Positions 53,111 through 63,502 are shown, numbered from the stretch's first letter. The stretch is DNA of 64,000 bases from Euborellia annulipes (GCA_023213315.1 JAKCPI010004475.1:62001-126000), one strand, 5' to 3'. Program-made: numbers and translations. The notes: generated by a model not told the origin, from the sequence alone.

Positions 53111-53329
53111 CGGTTTTTTTTTTTTTAGATTGCAGGGGAGGGAGAAATATTAGACTTGTTTTCTCAATTTAATCTATATTTTGACATCTTTTTATGTAAG
53201 AAGAAATGAAATACTTAAAAAAAAAAAAGTTGGCAAGATATTATTAACAAAATTAATGAATATTTTTTACTATTATCTTTGTAATCGAATATAGTTTGAT
53301 GTATGGGAATAGGCACTACTCTCTAAATC

Positions 53330-53550
53330 CATGGGCGTATCCAGCTCAAAACGGAAGGGGAGGGGCAACTTTTTTAATATCCATTTTTATTTATTAAATG
53401 CCACCACCTAGCACGAGTTAGGGGATGGCTTCACTCGTAGTTTTTTATCTTCCCACAGATGGCGTGAATTTTTCAGTTTTTTTATTTATATTTCTAATTT
53501 GGAAGAGGGGCAGGTGCCCCCTTGCTCCCATCTCCGTGGATATGCCCATG
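53330..53550. mobile_element. hAT-type MITE
   Basis: Ends CATGGGCGTATCCA and TGGATATGCCCATG are inverted. The 8-bp duplication TCTAAATC is perfect (53322-53329 and 53551-53558). The inner part has GGGGCA/TGCCCC words. 221 bp, no coding sequence. Confidence 0.85.
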
Positions 53551-53569
53551 TCTAAATCCTCAAAAAATA

Positions 53570-54066
53570 CCAGGTCATTCAATAAGTCCGTAGGATGACA
53601 TATAGATGGCGTTTCTAGAATTATTTATTTAGTACAAACTTTTAAACGATACGTGTATAAATTTGACAGCAATCTAACTATTGATTCGTGAATTATAGAA
53701 TTTTATGTGAAGCAACTTTTCTTATTGGAAAAAAAATGGAAAAAGTGAATTTCCATTGTCTTACCATTTGTCTGGATGGAGCAGAGTTCGGATAATGTTT
53801 ATCAAGCCATTGTTTGGTTTCCACTGTATTTTTTTTTCATCAAAAAGCAATGCTTTATTAAAACTCGAAATTCACTTTTTTCCATTTTTTTTCCAATAAC
53901 AATAGTTGCTTCACATAAAATTCTATAACTCACGAATCAATAGTTAGATTGCTGTCAAATTTATACACGTATAGTTTGAAGGTTAGTACCGTACTAAATA
54001 AAAATCATATGGAAAAAATTCTAGTAACGCCATCTACATGTCATCCTATGGACTTATATGACCTAG
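53570..54066. mobile_element. mariner element, internally deleted
   Basis: Inverted ends CCAGGTCATTCAATAAGTCC and GGACTTATATGACCTAG, with TA flanks at 53568-53569 and 54067-54068. Arms extend about 180 bp each (ATAGATGGCGTTTCTAGAAT, AATCTAACTATTGATTCGTG and their reverses). Only about 110 bp in the middle is not palindromic, and that part encodes a mariner transposase fragment. Confidence 0.85.
53746..53860 (-). pseudogene. mariner transposase N-terminal fragment
   Basis: On the minus strand, from about 53840 to 53757, the frame reads KQWLDKHYPNSAPSRQMV followed by a tryptophan shortly after. This matches the second helix-turn-helix of mariner transposases, where W(L/M)xKxYPxSAPSxxxVxxW is conserved. 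The DDD catalytic domain is absent, and a shift in the poly-A part breaks the upstream frame. Its presence inside near-perfect arms shows that the MITE derives from an autonomous mariner. Confidence 0.8.
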
Positions 54067-54068
54067 TA

Positions 54069-54400
54069 TTTAATATAGGAGTGGACAAAGAAGGAAAATA
54101 ATTATTTTTTATTTACTTACTAATTAATATTTTTCGTCTTTTAGTTAGTATTTAAATAATTGTGTCAACATTATTAAGATACCAACGCTTTCATTACAAA
54201 GTAAAAAGAGCGTAGATTCGGTTTCTTCTCAAATTGAATAATTTATGGCATTTGGCTTTCATTTGAAAAGAATAATTAGGATAATGACTATCTTGATAAA
54301 TAATAAAATTCTTATAGCTACTTAATTGTTCAGATGCTGACAAAAAATTTAAAACTGACATAATACTTTAAGATTTTAATTCATTGAGGTCTAGGATAAA
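54069..54400. other. gene-free AT-rich DNA
   Basis: Nothing recognisable. Confidence 0.5.
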
Positions 54401-54409
54401 GAAAATCGA

Positions 54410-54760
54410 CTGCCGCGAAAGTGGGTTCTGGTTCATAACCAGAGGAGGTTATTGGCCCAATCAAAACACAAACTCATCTTTCAAATTTTATTATTTTAAA
54501 CTAGGGGTAGCCAACCCAAATGATCTTGAGGGCCACTTTAGAAATGCATCATAACTCCATCATAAAATTATACAATATATCCCCATATTAGATTTAGACC
54601 ACTAGAGACATTTTTTGGGGGTGAAAAAAATAAAATAAATATATTTTTTAAAAGTGTGATGAATCTCGCGGGCTGAGTGTTGGCCACTCCTGTTTTAAAC
54701 GCTATATTGACAGGCTAATTTACAACCTATTGGGCCTTTGGAAACCTTCAACAATTTCAA
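54410..54760. repeat. dispersed repeat interrupted by a hAT MITE
   Basis: GGCCCAATCAAAACACAAAC on the left and GCTATATTGACAGGCTAATT on the right are contiguous at 17150-17212, so they belong to one older repeat. GGTTCTGGTTCATAACCAGA at 54426 is a hairpin that could be a decayed B-box region. Confidence 0.55.
54502..54692. mobile_element. hAT-type MITE
   Basis: Ends TAGGGGTAGCCAACCC and GTTGGCCACTCCTG are inverted, close to the common hAT terminus CAGGGGTGGCCAAC. The 8-bp duplication TTTTAAAC is perfect (54494-54501 and 54693-54700). 191 bp. Confidence 0.88.
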
Positions 54761-55346
54761 ACAAAGCTCTACCTAGTTAATAAGAATTTAATTCATTTTA
54801 TTATAAAAGAGAAAATAAAAGACCCGAGAAATTAGAAAACTATTTAGGATGATAAATGGAGTTCTAGATATCAAAGAGCGAATATAAAACGCGTTAAAAG
54901 TTTTGATAAAATAGTTATATTTTCTTGAGTTTCTTTAAATGTTCAAACAATCGAGTAACGTTAAATCAATCTTTAAAAAAAAGTTATTTTCAGAATGTTT
55001 CTCATCTGTTTTACATTAACTTACTTTCATTTTAGTTATATTATTTTCTGAATATATAAATTAAATTTTATAAAAATCTTGAACAGAGGCTTATTTCTTT
55101 TTCAGCATTTAATTTGTTGTATGTCAAAATGATAGATTCTTTTTATGTTTTTTTTTATAATTCTTTAAAAATCTTTTGGAAAGGGATAATCTAAAATTAA
55201 TCAGAAAATAAAATAATATTTTCAAATTTCGATTGGAGGGGCGCTGATAAAACCTTAGCTCAGTTAACTTGTATCTGTCTTACAATTATTTTTAGTATTT
55301 GGTCTTATATATTCCGATTCATTAATATTAAAATAATTAAAATTGA
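54761..55346. other. gene-free AT-rich DNA
   Basis: Nothing recognisable. Confidence 0.5.
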
Positions 55347-55354
55347 CTTTATAC

Positions 55355-55744
55355 TAGGGTCCGACCGAAACAAGATTTTCAGCCGAAACCGAATATTCGG
55401 CCTCAACCTTAGTTTCGGCCGAAACCGTAACCGAAACCGAAACTTGTATTTCCTATAAAAATTTTTTTCATTTTACTTTTTTTTTTTTTTGAATTTTTTT
55501 CCCTCCCGTGAAAATCATTTTACCTTTTTTTAGGGAGACTAAAATTTTTTCTCCCTCAAGAGCAAATTATTTGACCTTTTTTTTTTTTTGCATGCGAGTC
55601 TCATCCCATCTTTTCAACTCTGGTTTCGGCCGGCCGAAAGGTTCGGCCACTTTTTGGCCGAAACCGAAACTACGGCCGAAACCATGATTTTTGGCCGAAA
55701 CTGGCCGAAACCGTAACCGAAACCGAATATTCGGTCGGTTCCTA
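55355..55744. mobile_element. hAT-type MITE with repeated GGCCGAAAC
   Basis: Ends TAGGGTCCGACCGAA and TTCGGTCGGTTCCTA. The 8-bp duplication CTTTATAC is perfect (55347-55354 and 55745-55752). The sub-terminal regions contain about fifteen GGCCGAAAC/CCGAAACCG words in both orientations, probably transposase-binding repeats. 390 bp, no coding sequence. Confidence 0.88.
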
Positions 55745-55752
55745 CTTTATAC

Positions 55753-56089
55753 TCGTATAATACTCCTTTACTCTATATTACCCTATTATACTAAATCTCT
55801 ATTGTCTTTGAATATTTAGGGGTGCAAAAAACTTATGAAAAAGGAAGCTTAATATTTTATGATCATCAAAAATATTTTCTCAAAATGGCGTATAACGCGA
55901 CACTTTCCCTAATATTTCTTCTTTTAATAGGTGAATTCCAAGCGATGACATCGTCATGGCATACTTAATCCAAAAGATGAGGCCATTAAATTTTTGCTAG
56001 GGGATATATAAAGATAAAAAAAAAAAGAAGAGGCCTAGAAAGAGATTCATCAAATATTCCTTAAAATAAATTCTTGGTGGTAATTTTAA
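55753..56089. other. gene-free AT-rich DNA
   Basis: Nothing recognisable. CCAAGCGATGACATCGTCAT near 55938 is a short dyad. Confidence 0.4.
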
Positions 56090-56345
56090 GAGACGTGTTT
56101 ACTCCATTGGTCGATTGAGTTTTATTGAATTAATCATTCAGGATTTCGGAGGAGAATTATTTCAAGATCAAACGAGGAGGAGAAGCAAGTAGAAAAAGGA
56201 GCAGGAGCAGGGCTGCTGAGAGGTTCGATAGACCGTCTCAAAGATGTTTTATTTATTCATCTGTGCTTTAAGATTTCATGAATGAGTCAGTTTATGGCCG
56301 GCAACTCGGACCCCGTTGCATTTCTCTCTTGCCTAGTTACTTAAC
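56090..56345. promoter_or_regulatory. complex unique island
   Basis: CCATTGGTCGATTGAG (56104), GAATTAATCATTCAGGATTT (56127), GTTTTATTTATTCATCTG (56244) and GTCAGTTTATGGCCGGCAAC (56288). GTTTATGGCC also occurs (reverse strand) in the island near 21000. TTTATGGC resembles caudal/Abd-B-type sites. No coding frame is seen. Confidence 0.35.
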
Positions 56346-56556
56346 TAAATATCCTCAATTGAAAAAAAATACCTCACTGACTGACAATAAAAAAAAAAAA
56401 TTCCTCTCTTTAATCAATCGTATCAAATTTATTTTTAATAAAGCACTTTACTAGTGATGTCATAAATATTTTTTCTTATCACTTAAACCAATCAATAAAA
56501 ACATAAGCTACATTTTAGAGTGAGTATTTTGCATTACTCTAAATTGGTTTGTTGTA

Positions 56557-56755
56557 CAGTCGGTGCCGCAAGTGCCTGATCTGCTCCAGAGTGAAGCCTT
56601 GAGCTTTAGTCAACCAATCCAATAATATTAAAATAAATGAATCATCTTTTTTTAATGCAAGCTGAAACGAAAAAGCTACTTTTAATATAAAACTTCGGGT
56701 TATCTAATCTTAAAGCTCCACTTTCAAGCATATCAGGCACTTGTGGCGCCCACTA
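56557..56755. mobile_element. mariner-type MITE, decayed
   Basis: Inverted ends CAGTCGGTGCCGCAAGTGCC and GGCACTTGTGGCGCCCACTA, with TA at 56555-56556 and 56756-56757. AGCCTTGAGCTTTAG and CTTAAAGCTCCAC form the inner arms. It has more mismatches than the 48-kb copy and is therefore older. Confidence 0.78.
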
Positions 56756-57004
56756 TACATTTAAAAAATTGATGAAAAGAATGTTGTGCGACTTTTCTAT
56801 TGTAAAACAAATTTTGAAGACGACTGTAATTCTAAAATCTCTTTACTTATTAACAAATCATTCATTGAATCTCAATACATGCATTTTAAATTTAGATTAA
56901 TTAATAAAAAATGCATATATTCAGATTTAATGAAACAATAATTGGCTCAATTGCCGAGGTTAGCCTAATTCAGGATTTTAAATTTCTTTATAAAAATATA
57001 ATAT

Positions 57005-57068
57005 TATTTTGGAGTTTAGGCTTTCACAGTTGTAATCATTAATAAAAGAATTTAATTTTCGGTTTAAC
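57005..57068. repeat. half of the 42.1-kb fold-back family
   Basis: GGAGTTTAGGCTTTCACAGT and AATTTTCGGTTTAACTGTGG match, respectively, the right and left arms of the element at 42125-42270, joined without the ribozyme centre. Confidence 0.5.
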
Positions 57069-57094
57069 TGTGGCTTATACCAAATTGTATAAAC

Positions 57095-57175
57095 AATTGT
57101 GTCTGGATCTCCATATATATACCGTATTTAAATAATGAGTATCTACCCATAGTATATGGTTTAAGATACCGAAAA
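57095..57175 (+). repeat. SINE family S1 fragment
   Basis: GTCTGGATCTCCATATATAT, then TATGGTTTAAGATACCGAAA, correspond to the S1 3' half with many substitutions. It is cut by the following MITE. Confidence 0.45.
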
Positions 57176-57463
57176 GGGAGCGTACAAGTATTACGTAACG
57201 AAATTTGGGGGAGGGGGTCTCGTAAAACGTTACCATGCGTTACAAGGGGGGGGTTGAACAACGCGTTACGTAACTGGTATTTTAGCGACTTTCTGAAACT
57301 TTGCGCAACATAATTGTGACTTTTAGATAAAAATGGCCACTTAAGCGTTACGTAACGTCTAGGGGAGGGGTCCAGAAAAATGTTACGGCGTGTTACATAC
57401 GCGGAGGGGGGGGGGGGTCAAAAATCTTCAAAAATTGCGTTGCTTAATACTTGTACGCTCCCA
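57176..57463. mobile_element. Harbinger-like MITE, copy 2
   Basis: The ends GGGAGCGTACAAGTATTACG and its reverse are shared with 7815-8099, as are the C-rich and TAACGCG interior words. It is flanked by AAA on both sides, a 3-bp duplication of atypical sequence for Harbinger. Inserted into an old S1 SINE. 288 bp. Confidence 0.8.
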
Positions 57464-57689
57464 AAGATAAAAAAAAAGGTTTTTGGAGAAAAATACACCA
57501 GCGGTTGCTTTCCACATTAAAATAATTTATTTTGCCAAGATTAAAAAAAAATATATATCAATATATTATTTAGATTATATAGGTCTACTATAATATGTCA
57601 ATAAGTCGATCGGACTTGTCTGAGGGGTTAACTCTAACAATGATTGCTATAATACAAATAATAGTAATACAAATAATAGTAGCCTAAAG

Positions 57690-57693
57690 ATAT

Positions 57694-57733
<40 letters not shown>
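57690..57733. repeat. (AT)n microsatellite
   Basis: About 20 uninterrupted AT units. The sequence that follows (GTGTGTCCGTCTGTCACGCT) has the look of a transposon-derived segment, but I find no second copy. Confidence 0.85.
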
Positions 57734-57736
<3 letters not shown>

Positions 57737-59029
57737 GCGGTGTGTCCGTCTGTCACGCTCTGTTTGACCAACTTCCAGTTGAAATTTTGAATCGAAATTT
57801 TGCAGTCTTATAGAGCACTTTATGGAGAGTTCAAGAAAAATACTCGGGTCCCGATTTTCCTAAAACTTTTTGAGTTATTAATTCCTCAAGTTACATTTTC
57901 TCCCATAAATGTATAGAGAAATATTTATGTATTCATTGCATTTGTGTATTCTATGAATGTAAACCCTCAAGCAGGCACTGCATTGGAATACGTAGTAATA
58001 CGAGTAATAATAATTTTCTTTTCATTTATTTTGATACATGCGATCCAGGCACATTTATTTTTCCAAAATTAATTTTAGTAAACACTTTCTCTTCCTCTTC
58101 TTTTTATTCTCTTTCTTTTTAGTTTAAGGGAGTATTTTTTTTTTTTATTCAAAGGTGGATTCGCAATTGGAGCCCTTCATCTTGGGCAGACGTGCCTGCG
58201 TCCCAAAACGTTATCGATGGTCCCGAATCAGGTTTTAGAGCCTCTGGGGCCAACAAACCTGTTGGCCTCCGACCAAAACAAAAACTATTTTACTATATTG
58301 TTCGACATCCAAATGGACAATTGAGAGAGGGAGAGAGAAAATCAATTGGTAACAAAAAAAAAAATTATTTATATTGAATTAAATCCCATTTTAACTCGTC
58401 CCCCTTAATGGAATAAAACCATCACCCGAGTAAATGGATTAACAAAATAACATAAAAAAAAAACATGTATAAAATTAAATATTGCGTTTAGCAAAATTAA
58501 ATTAATTAACAAAAATAAAGGTTCATTATTTTTAGAAAAAAAAAAAACAATTATATAATTTAATGAATTTTTTTTTTTATTTAAATCATGAAAAAAATTC
58601 ATGTGTACCAGGTATGTCAACACATTATATTTTCAATCTCAAATGTTTAGTCTTTTAGATAGTCAAATTTAACTAATTGTTTAATTCATTAGACTAAATC
58701 ATGTACACAACCCTCTCCATAGGTTCTCTAAATTTTCAGTGTAATTATAAAAAGTAATTATTTTTGTCAATTTGTGAAGTGGCTGTTGTATTTTAACAAT
58801 AGCAGGCAGCCAGGAAGTAAGTCTTAAGAATTGAAACTCAAGAGTAGTTGCCACCTATTGACAACTCTACATTTGGCTCAATGCATTGGCATTTGAGTTC
58901 ATGAAAATCTCAGAAAATGGACTCAGGATGGCGTTATTTAATTAAAGTCAAAACTGTCTCCACTACTCTTTGCTTTCATTTCGTAGAGGCTTACTTCCTT
59001 CACCTATTTTTAATTATTTTTGTTTTACC
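57734..59029. other. mostly unassigned DNA with one complex segment
   Basis: 58150-58300 is more complex (CTTGGGCAGACGTGCCTGCG, ATCGATGGTCCCGAATCAGG, CTCTGGGGCCAACAAACCTG). A 61-codon frame there has no motif. The remainder is A/T-rich. Confidence 0.35.
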
Positions 59030-59034
59030 AAAGG

Positions 59035-59395
59035 TAAGAAGGAATAATTTACAAGAAGAATGCAGCCAAATTTTATTTCATTTAATTTAATTATTCTTAA
59101 CCACTTGCTAACGTTTCAGGTTCAGTGATTTTATCTTTGTTTTTATACAATACATTCAAACTATCATAACGATAAATAAAGAAAATAAATTAATACAGTA
59201 TAAAATAGTTGAATTTAATCTCAAAATGTTTTTTATATATATGACAGGAAATAGAACCTAGTACACAGGAGTAGTTCAAACCCGAACCGAAACGTTAGCA
59301 CGTGATTAAGAATTTTTATTAAATAAAATGAAATAAAATTTGGCTGCATTCTTCTTGTGAATTATTCCTTCTTATCTTTGACAGAATACTACAGC
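59035..59395. mobile_element. Penelope-like fold-back
   Basis: Arms GAAGAATGCAGCCAAATTTT (59057) and AAAATTTGGCTGCATTCTTC (59336) are inverted, continuing to CTTGCTAACGTTTCAGG on the left and CCGAAACGTTAGCACG on the right. Remains of the ribozyme are present: CACTGAACCTGAAACG on the minus strand, and CCCGAACCGAAACG on the plus strand. Stem II is lost, so neither is functional. Confidence 0.55.
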
Positions 59396-59659
59396 TATAA
59401 CAATTTCTTCAATTACTATAGAAACATTAAAAGTAGTTAAAATTAGTTAAAAACAGAGATGTATGATGACGAAATACTTCTTCATACTTAGATATGTTTG
59501 AACAGTTTTTTTTCTCCAAATACGTAAGTTTGAACTAAGAAATGAAGAGGGTCAGAACCAAAAATTGATCATTTCCCATCTGCGTGAAGACAACAAAAAT
59601 TTCTCAGAATTTTTCCGTCTTTCTGTTGAACAGTTTGACTTGGAGCTGAGATTAATCAA

Positions 59660-59835
59660 ATAATCTTTGACTAACGATTATATTCACTTTTCACTGGGCT
59701 GTCAACAATTATCGTTAACGACTCTAACGACAGTCGCTCGGAGCAAAACAGCTCATAGTAATGTAAATCAAGTTTAATCGCTGAACGATAATCGTTAGAG
59801 TCGCACCAAGGAAAACGTAGCTTAAACCTGAATCT
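59660..59835. repeat. inverted repeat with ATCGTTA motifs
   Basis: ACAATTATCGTTAACGACTC and CTAACGACAG face CTGAACGATAATCGTTAGAG. Probably a decayed MITE; borders are not defined. Confidence 0.4.
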
Positions 59836-59839
59836 CTAG

Positions 59840-60640
59840 CTGCTATTTAACCATCAGTAAAAAAAATATTCAAACAAAAATATTAAATAAAGAATGACTC
59901 CGTCTGACAGTCGAAAAACAATTATGATTTAGAAAAACATTTTTTTAGTAAGCTTAATCCTAGTGAATATGCTGATATCTTCTAAGATAGGATTTATTCT
60001 AACGAACGTACCGTTCGTTCTCATTTGTTAGGCTATTTTAATATCCTTTAAATCTTAAAGAGGCTTTAATGCATGTGGCTTAAAATTGACTTATCGTTTC
60101 GGACCCAAATATCCAGATAAGAGGGTGATCAGAATAATCAATTAATTAATAAACAATTAGGCTTAGATGAGGTTAAGGGGGAATAAGTGCTAACTCTATT
60201 ATCCTCATGTTGTTAAAGGCATTTGATAAACAACTATTTTAATCTCAAATTGATAATAATCTTAACTAATTATAGAAAATCTATCTGTAGATTAAGTTAT
60301 CGAAAGATTATGGTATTTTAAAAAAAGTAAAAAAAAAAAAAAACGCTAATATTCAATTTCATAATACTTTTTAGGGCCGGTTGCTTCACTACACAATTAA
60401 AAAAAGAAAGGGATATTCATATACCTGTACAGGAAGTCTGTAACACAAACTGTTTATGAATTTTACATTCGGGTATATGAAAAGTTAATATACTAGAAAA
60501 TGAACTTTCATTAATCAATTTATTAAAAGTTTGATAACGTGTTTATGAAAAATTTCATACACTAGTTAAAAAAAAAAATCCTCGAGCTCTTGATTTCTTC
60601 CCTTCATATGTATGACGCCCATACCATCTGGATTACTTAC
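59840..60640. other. gene-free AT-rich DNA
   Basis: Nothing recognisable except short GGTATATGAA-type repeats at 60474 and 60797 (GTATATTAAA). Confidence 0.4.
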
Positions 60641-60648
60641 TTTGTTAA

Positions 60649-60703
60649 GGGGGTTCAGGAGCGACGTCTAAACGTACTTTAACCACTTCGCTCCCGTAGC
60701 CCC
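60649..60703. repeat. tiny TTAA-flanked inverted repeat
   Basis: GGGGGTTCAGGAGCG and CGCTCCCGTAGCCCC are imperfect inverted ends with TTAA on either side (60645-60648, 60704-60707). At 55 bp it is at the lower limit for a MITE and may be a chance hairpin. Confidence 0.35.
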
Positions 60704-61099
60704 TTAATAATATCATGTTTTTTAAGCTACTTAAAAATTATTTTTTAATTAACTAGTTTATGAATTTAGTACGAATTTGATTTCACAAACTGGGTACCGG
60801 TATATTAAAATTTAAGCACGAAAGTATATGAAAAACGATTGAAAATTCATATTTATTTTACAGTGCTCCTGTTGACTATGACTATGAAATATAAAATACT
60901 CTTTCTTCTTACATATGTTATAGTCACTGACTGACCTCTTGATAACTTTCATTATCTAATTCTCAAAAAAGATTTCCGTTTGAAATTAAAAAAAAAATCG
61001 GAATCTTTAAAATACTCAGATTTCTTAACATATATAGTGAAAGCAAATTAAACTATTTCCTAAGTCGTCCAAGCTGATGAGTGCAAAAAAAAAAAAAAA

Positions 61100-61250
61100 A
61101 AACTTTGGCGAGGAACTCTTTGGCAGATCTTCTAGTGAAAATGATGAGGAGTGAAGTGGGAGAGTGAGGGGGTGGGAAAAGGGTCACAGCATGGCTGCTG
61201 TCTACATTATCATATATTTACAATGCTAATGCATATTTGCACGATGCTTT
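61100..61250. promoter_or_regulatory. complex island with POU-like composite site
   Basis: GGCAGATCTTCTAGTG, GGGTCACAGCATGGCTGCTG and AATGCTAATGCATATTTGCA at 61222-61241. The last, read on the other strand, has TGCAAATATGCATTAGCAT, overlapping octamer-type half-sites. No coding frame is seen. Confidence 0.35.
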
Positions 61251-62800
61251 TTTTATTTTTTTTTTTTTAATTTCCGAAATGGTTTAATTTCGCTATATAA
61301 CTTTTGCCAAGTTAATTTTTCAAAACATTGCAAATGAAAAAGACATAGATTATTATGTAAGTTGTTCATAATCTGGAAAAAGTTCACAAGAATAATTAAT
61401 GTTAATCATGTAAAAAAAAAAGTAAAAGAAAAAGAAAGGAAAAAGGGAGTAAAAAAAAAAAAAAATCAGTAAATCATGAGGAAATAATTGAGATTTGAAA
61501 TTTATTTAAATTGATTTATATCAAGCTGTACTAAAGAAATCAAAATAAATTAGAAAATTTTAAATTTTAATTTTTGTAGTTTAAATATATAATTCATGAG
61601 TACAATCACAATTTTTAAGTAGAAAAGTTTACAAAAAAAAATGTGATTCTTTTAATAAATAATTAATGAATTTTCAAAATTAATACGTATAAAAACTTTT
61701 ATAGAGATTGAAATTTTTTCTTGTCTTTTCGCTAACTGAGGTCATAAGAACATTAATATAAATTACCTATTTATTTTTACAATTATTGTTATTTAGTTAT
61801 ATTTATTTAAATTAATTAATTAATAATCTGATAAATTAATAATTTTGATAGATTTATCAGTCTTTAATTTGGTGGCATTGAATCAATTGCTGTAGAGCAT
61901 TTATGCAGTGGCGTATTCAGGGGCGCAAATGGACCACCCCCTTCCCCCCCCCCTACAAAACATTAGTTAATTTATTGTCTCTGTATATTAAAAAAAAATA
62001 CATTTAAAATAACTGATTTTTAATTTGCCTATAATTTAATAGAAATGGGTTTTGTTTGTTTGCCAATTCAAACTATATATATTTATATATAAACATGTGT
62101 ATGCGTGTAACAGGTCGTGTTATTTTATAATAGCAGCATGAAATAGGCTTGTTATTTCTTTCAAAATGTCAATAACTTTTTTTGGCCAAGATAGACAATA
62201 GTAAAGGAAAAAGAAGCGCTATTCTGGAATTTTTCCCTCGGGTCGAATTGTTTGTTGCTAGAGTTAACATTCAAATGTCAAATGGAACATTTTACTCTAA
62301 TGGATGAATTAAATATTAAATAAATAAATTATTTATTTATCATAATAAAAAAATTATTAACTGTTTTAAGAACACAAGAATAAGCCTTTCTTTAAGTGTC
62401 AAAGAAATTAAGTACGGGTAAATCCCTACTCTCCTCCATGAATGATTGTAGACCTTATTTTTCATGTAGACCAATATTGTGATATTTTTTTTAAAGAAAA
62501 AAAAGCATGTTTTGAAAATTTTTGAGTAGTTTCTTTTAAAAGTCTAATTTATGTGACAAAAATTAACAATTATTTTTAATATTTTCAAACTTTCGCGCTT
62601 TGCAGGGTTGAAATGTAAAAGATCAACATTTCAACCTCAATTTGTCCCAGATTTCTTCTTTCAAGTATACGCCTGTCACTTCATCATTTTCTGCCTTCCA
62701 AAACGTCTTCTCAGATAGTATGTGTTAAGCGAAGAAAATTTAGAGAAATTGGTTGTTGTTCATTGTTATAAAAAAAAATGCGACCGTTTTTTCCCTACAT
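61251..62800. other. gene-free AT-rich DNA with minor relics
   Basis: TGCAGTGGCGTATTCAGGGG at 61904 resembles a hAT or mariner end without a partner, beside a C run. GGTTGAAATGT and ACATTTCAACC form a hairpin at 62607-62636. Otherwise low-complexity. Confidence 0.4.
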
Positions 62801-62804
62801 TGTG

Positions 62805-62940
62805 GAGGAGGCAAGTGGCTAAGCCGGCTAATCTGTTGATTACGGAGTCCGAAGTCTCAACACGGTTCGAGTTCGAATCCAATTGCCTCAAATACAAAGG
62901 TTGTATTTATGTGAGTATTTTATGAGTTTATTTTATGAAT
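62805..62940 (+). repeat. tRNA-derived SINE, family S5
   Basis: GTGGCTAAGCCGGCTAATCT (A-box region) and GAGTTCGAATCCAATTG (perfect B-box core) are spaced as in a tRNA. CAAAGGTTGTATTTATGTGA follows, and its inverse appears at 63251-63272, so the S1 SINE entered a fold-back or duplicated flank. Confidence 0.55.
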
Positions 62941-62949
62941 ATTGTATTT

Positions 62950-63220
62950 GCCCTCGGGGCTTGGCGTAGAGGTTAGCGTGCTAACCTCGTATACCAAACG
63001 TCGCAGGTTCGGACCCCAGGCAGTCCGATGATTTTATATAAGGCATTTGGATACCAAATGGCTTATATAAGAATGCCTGGACCCCAATATGTATAATAAT
63101 AAATAACGGATATCGTTTAAAGTCTTAAATGGCCTAAGTTGCCGAAAAGACTGTGTGAATGAGTGTGTGATTGTGAGTGTGAATGAGAAAAAAAGTGTGA
63201 ATGTTTAAAAAAAAAAAAAG
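62950..63220 (+). repeat. SINE family S1, full-length copy
   Basis: Head GCCCTCGGGGCTTGGCGTAG, B box CAGGTTCGGACCCC, body AGGCAGTCCGATGATTTTAT, tail GGCCTAAGTTGCCGAAAAGA, then the GTGTGAATGAG microsatellite and poly-A. The flanking duplication TATTGTATTT is exact (62940-62949 and 63221-63230). Poly-A and duplication indicate insertion by LINE machinery. Confidence 0.9.
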
Positions 63221-63502
63221 TATTGTATTTATGAGGGTACCCTCGTGAAACTCACATAAATACAACCTTTGTTCAAAATGTTTCACTTGAAACCCACACC
63301 GCAATCCTTAAATTTAATTGCCTCAAATAATTCTAACATTTGCCGAAGTCTCATCATAGGGTAGGAAAGTGGGAAAAGATCTCAACCCACAGGCACAAAG
63401 GGCCCAATTTGGTGTGGCCTAAGTGCTTTAAAAATATAATCCATCTATCCCTGCATTGTGCATTGATCATTTTATAATGCATTAATGCATGCATATTTTA
63501 AG

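Noticed and set aside
55355..55744. Hammerhead cores suggested by repeated CCGAAAC words
   Set aside because: No CTGANGA partner or stem II is associated; the words are sub-terminal repeats of a hAT MITE with an 8-bp duplication.
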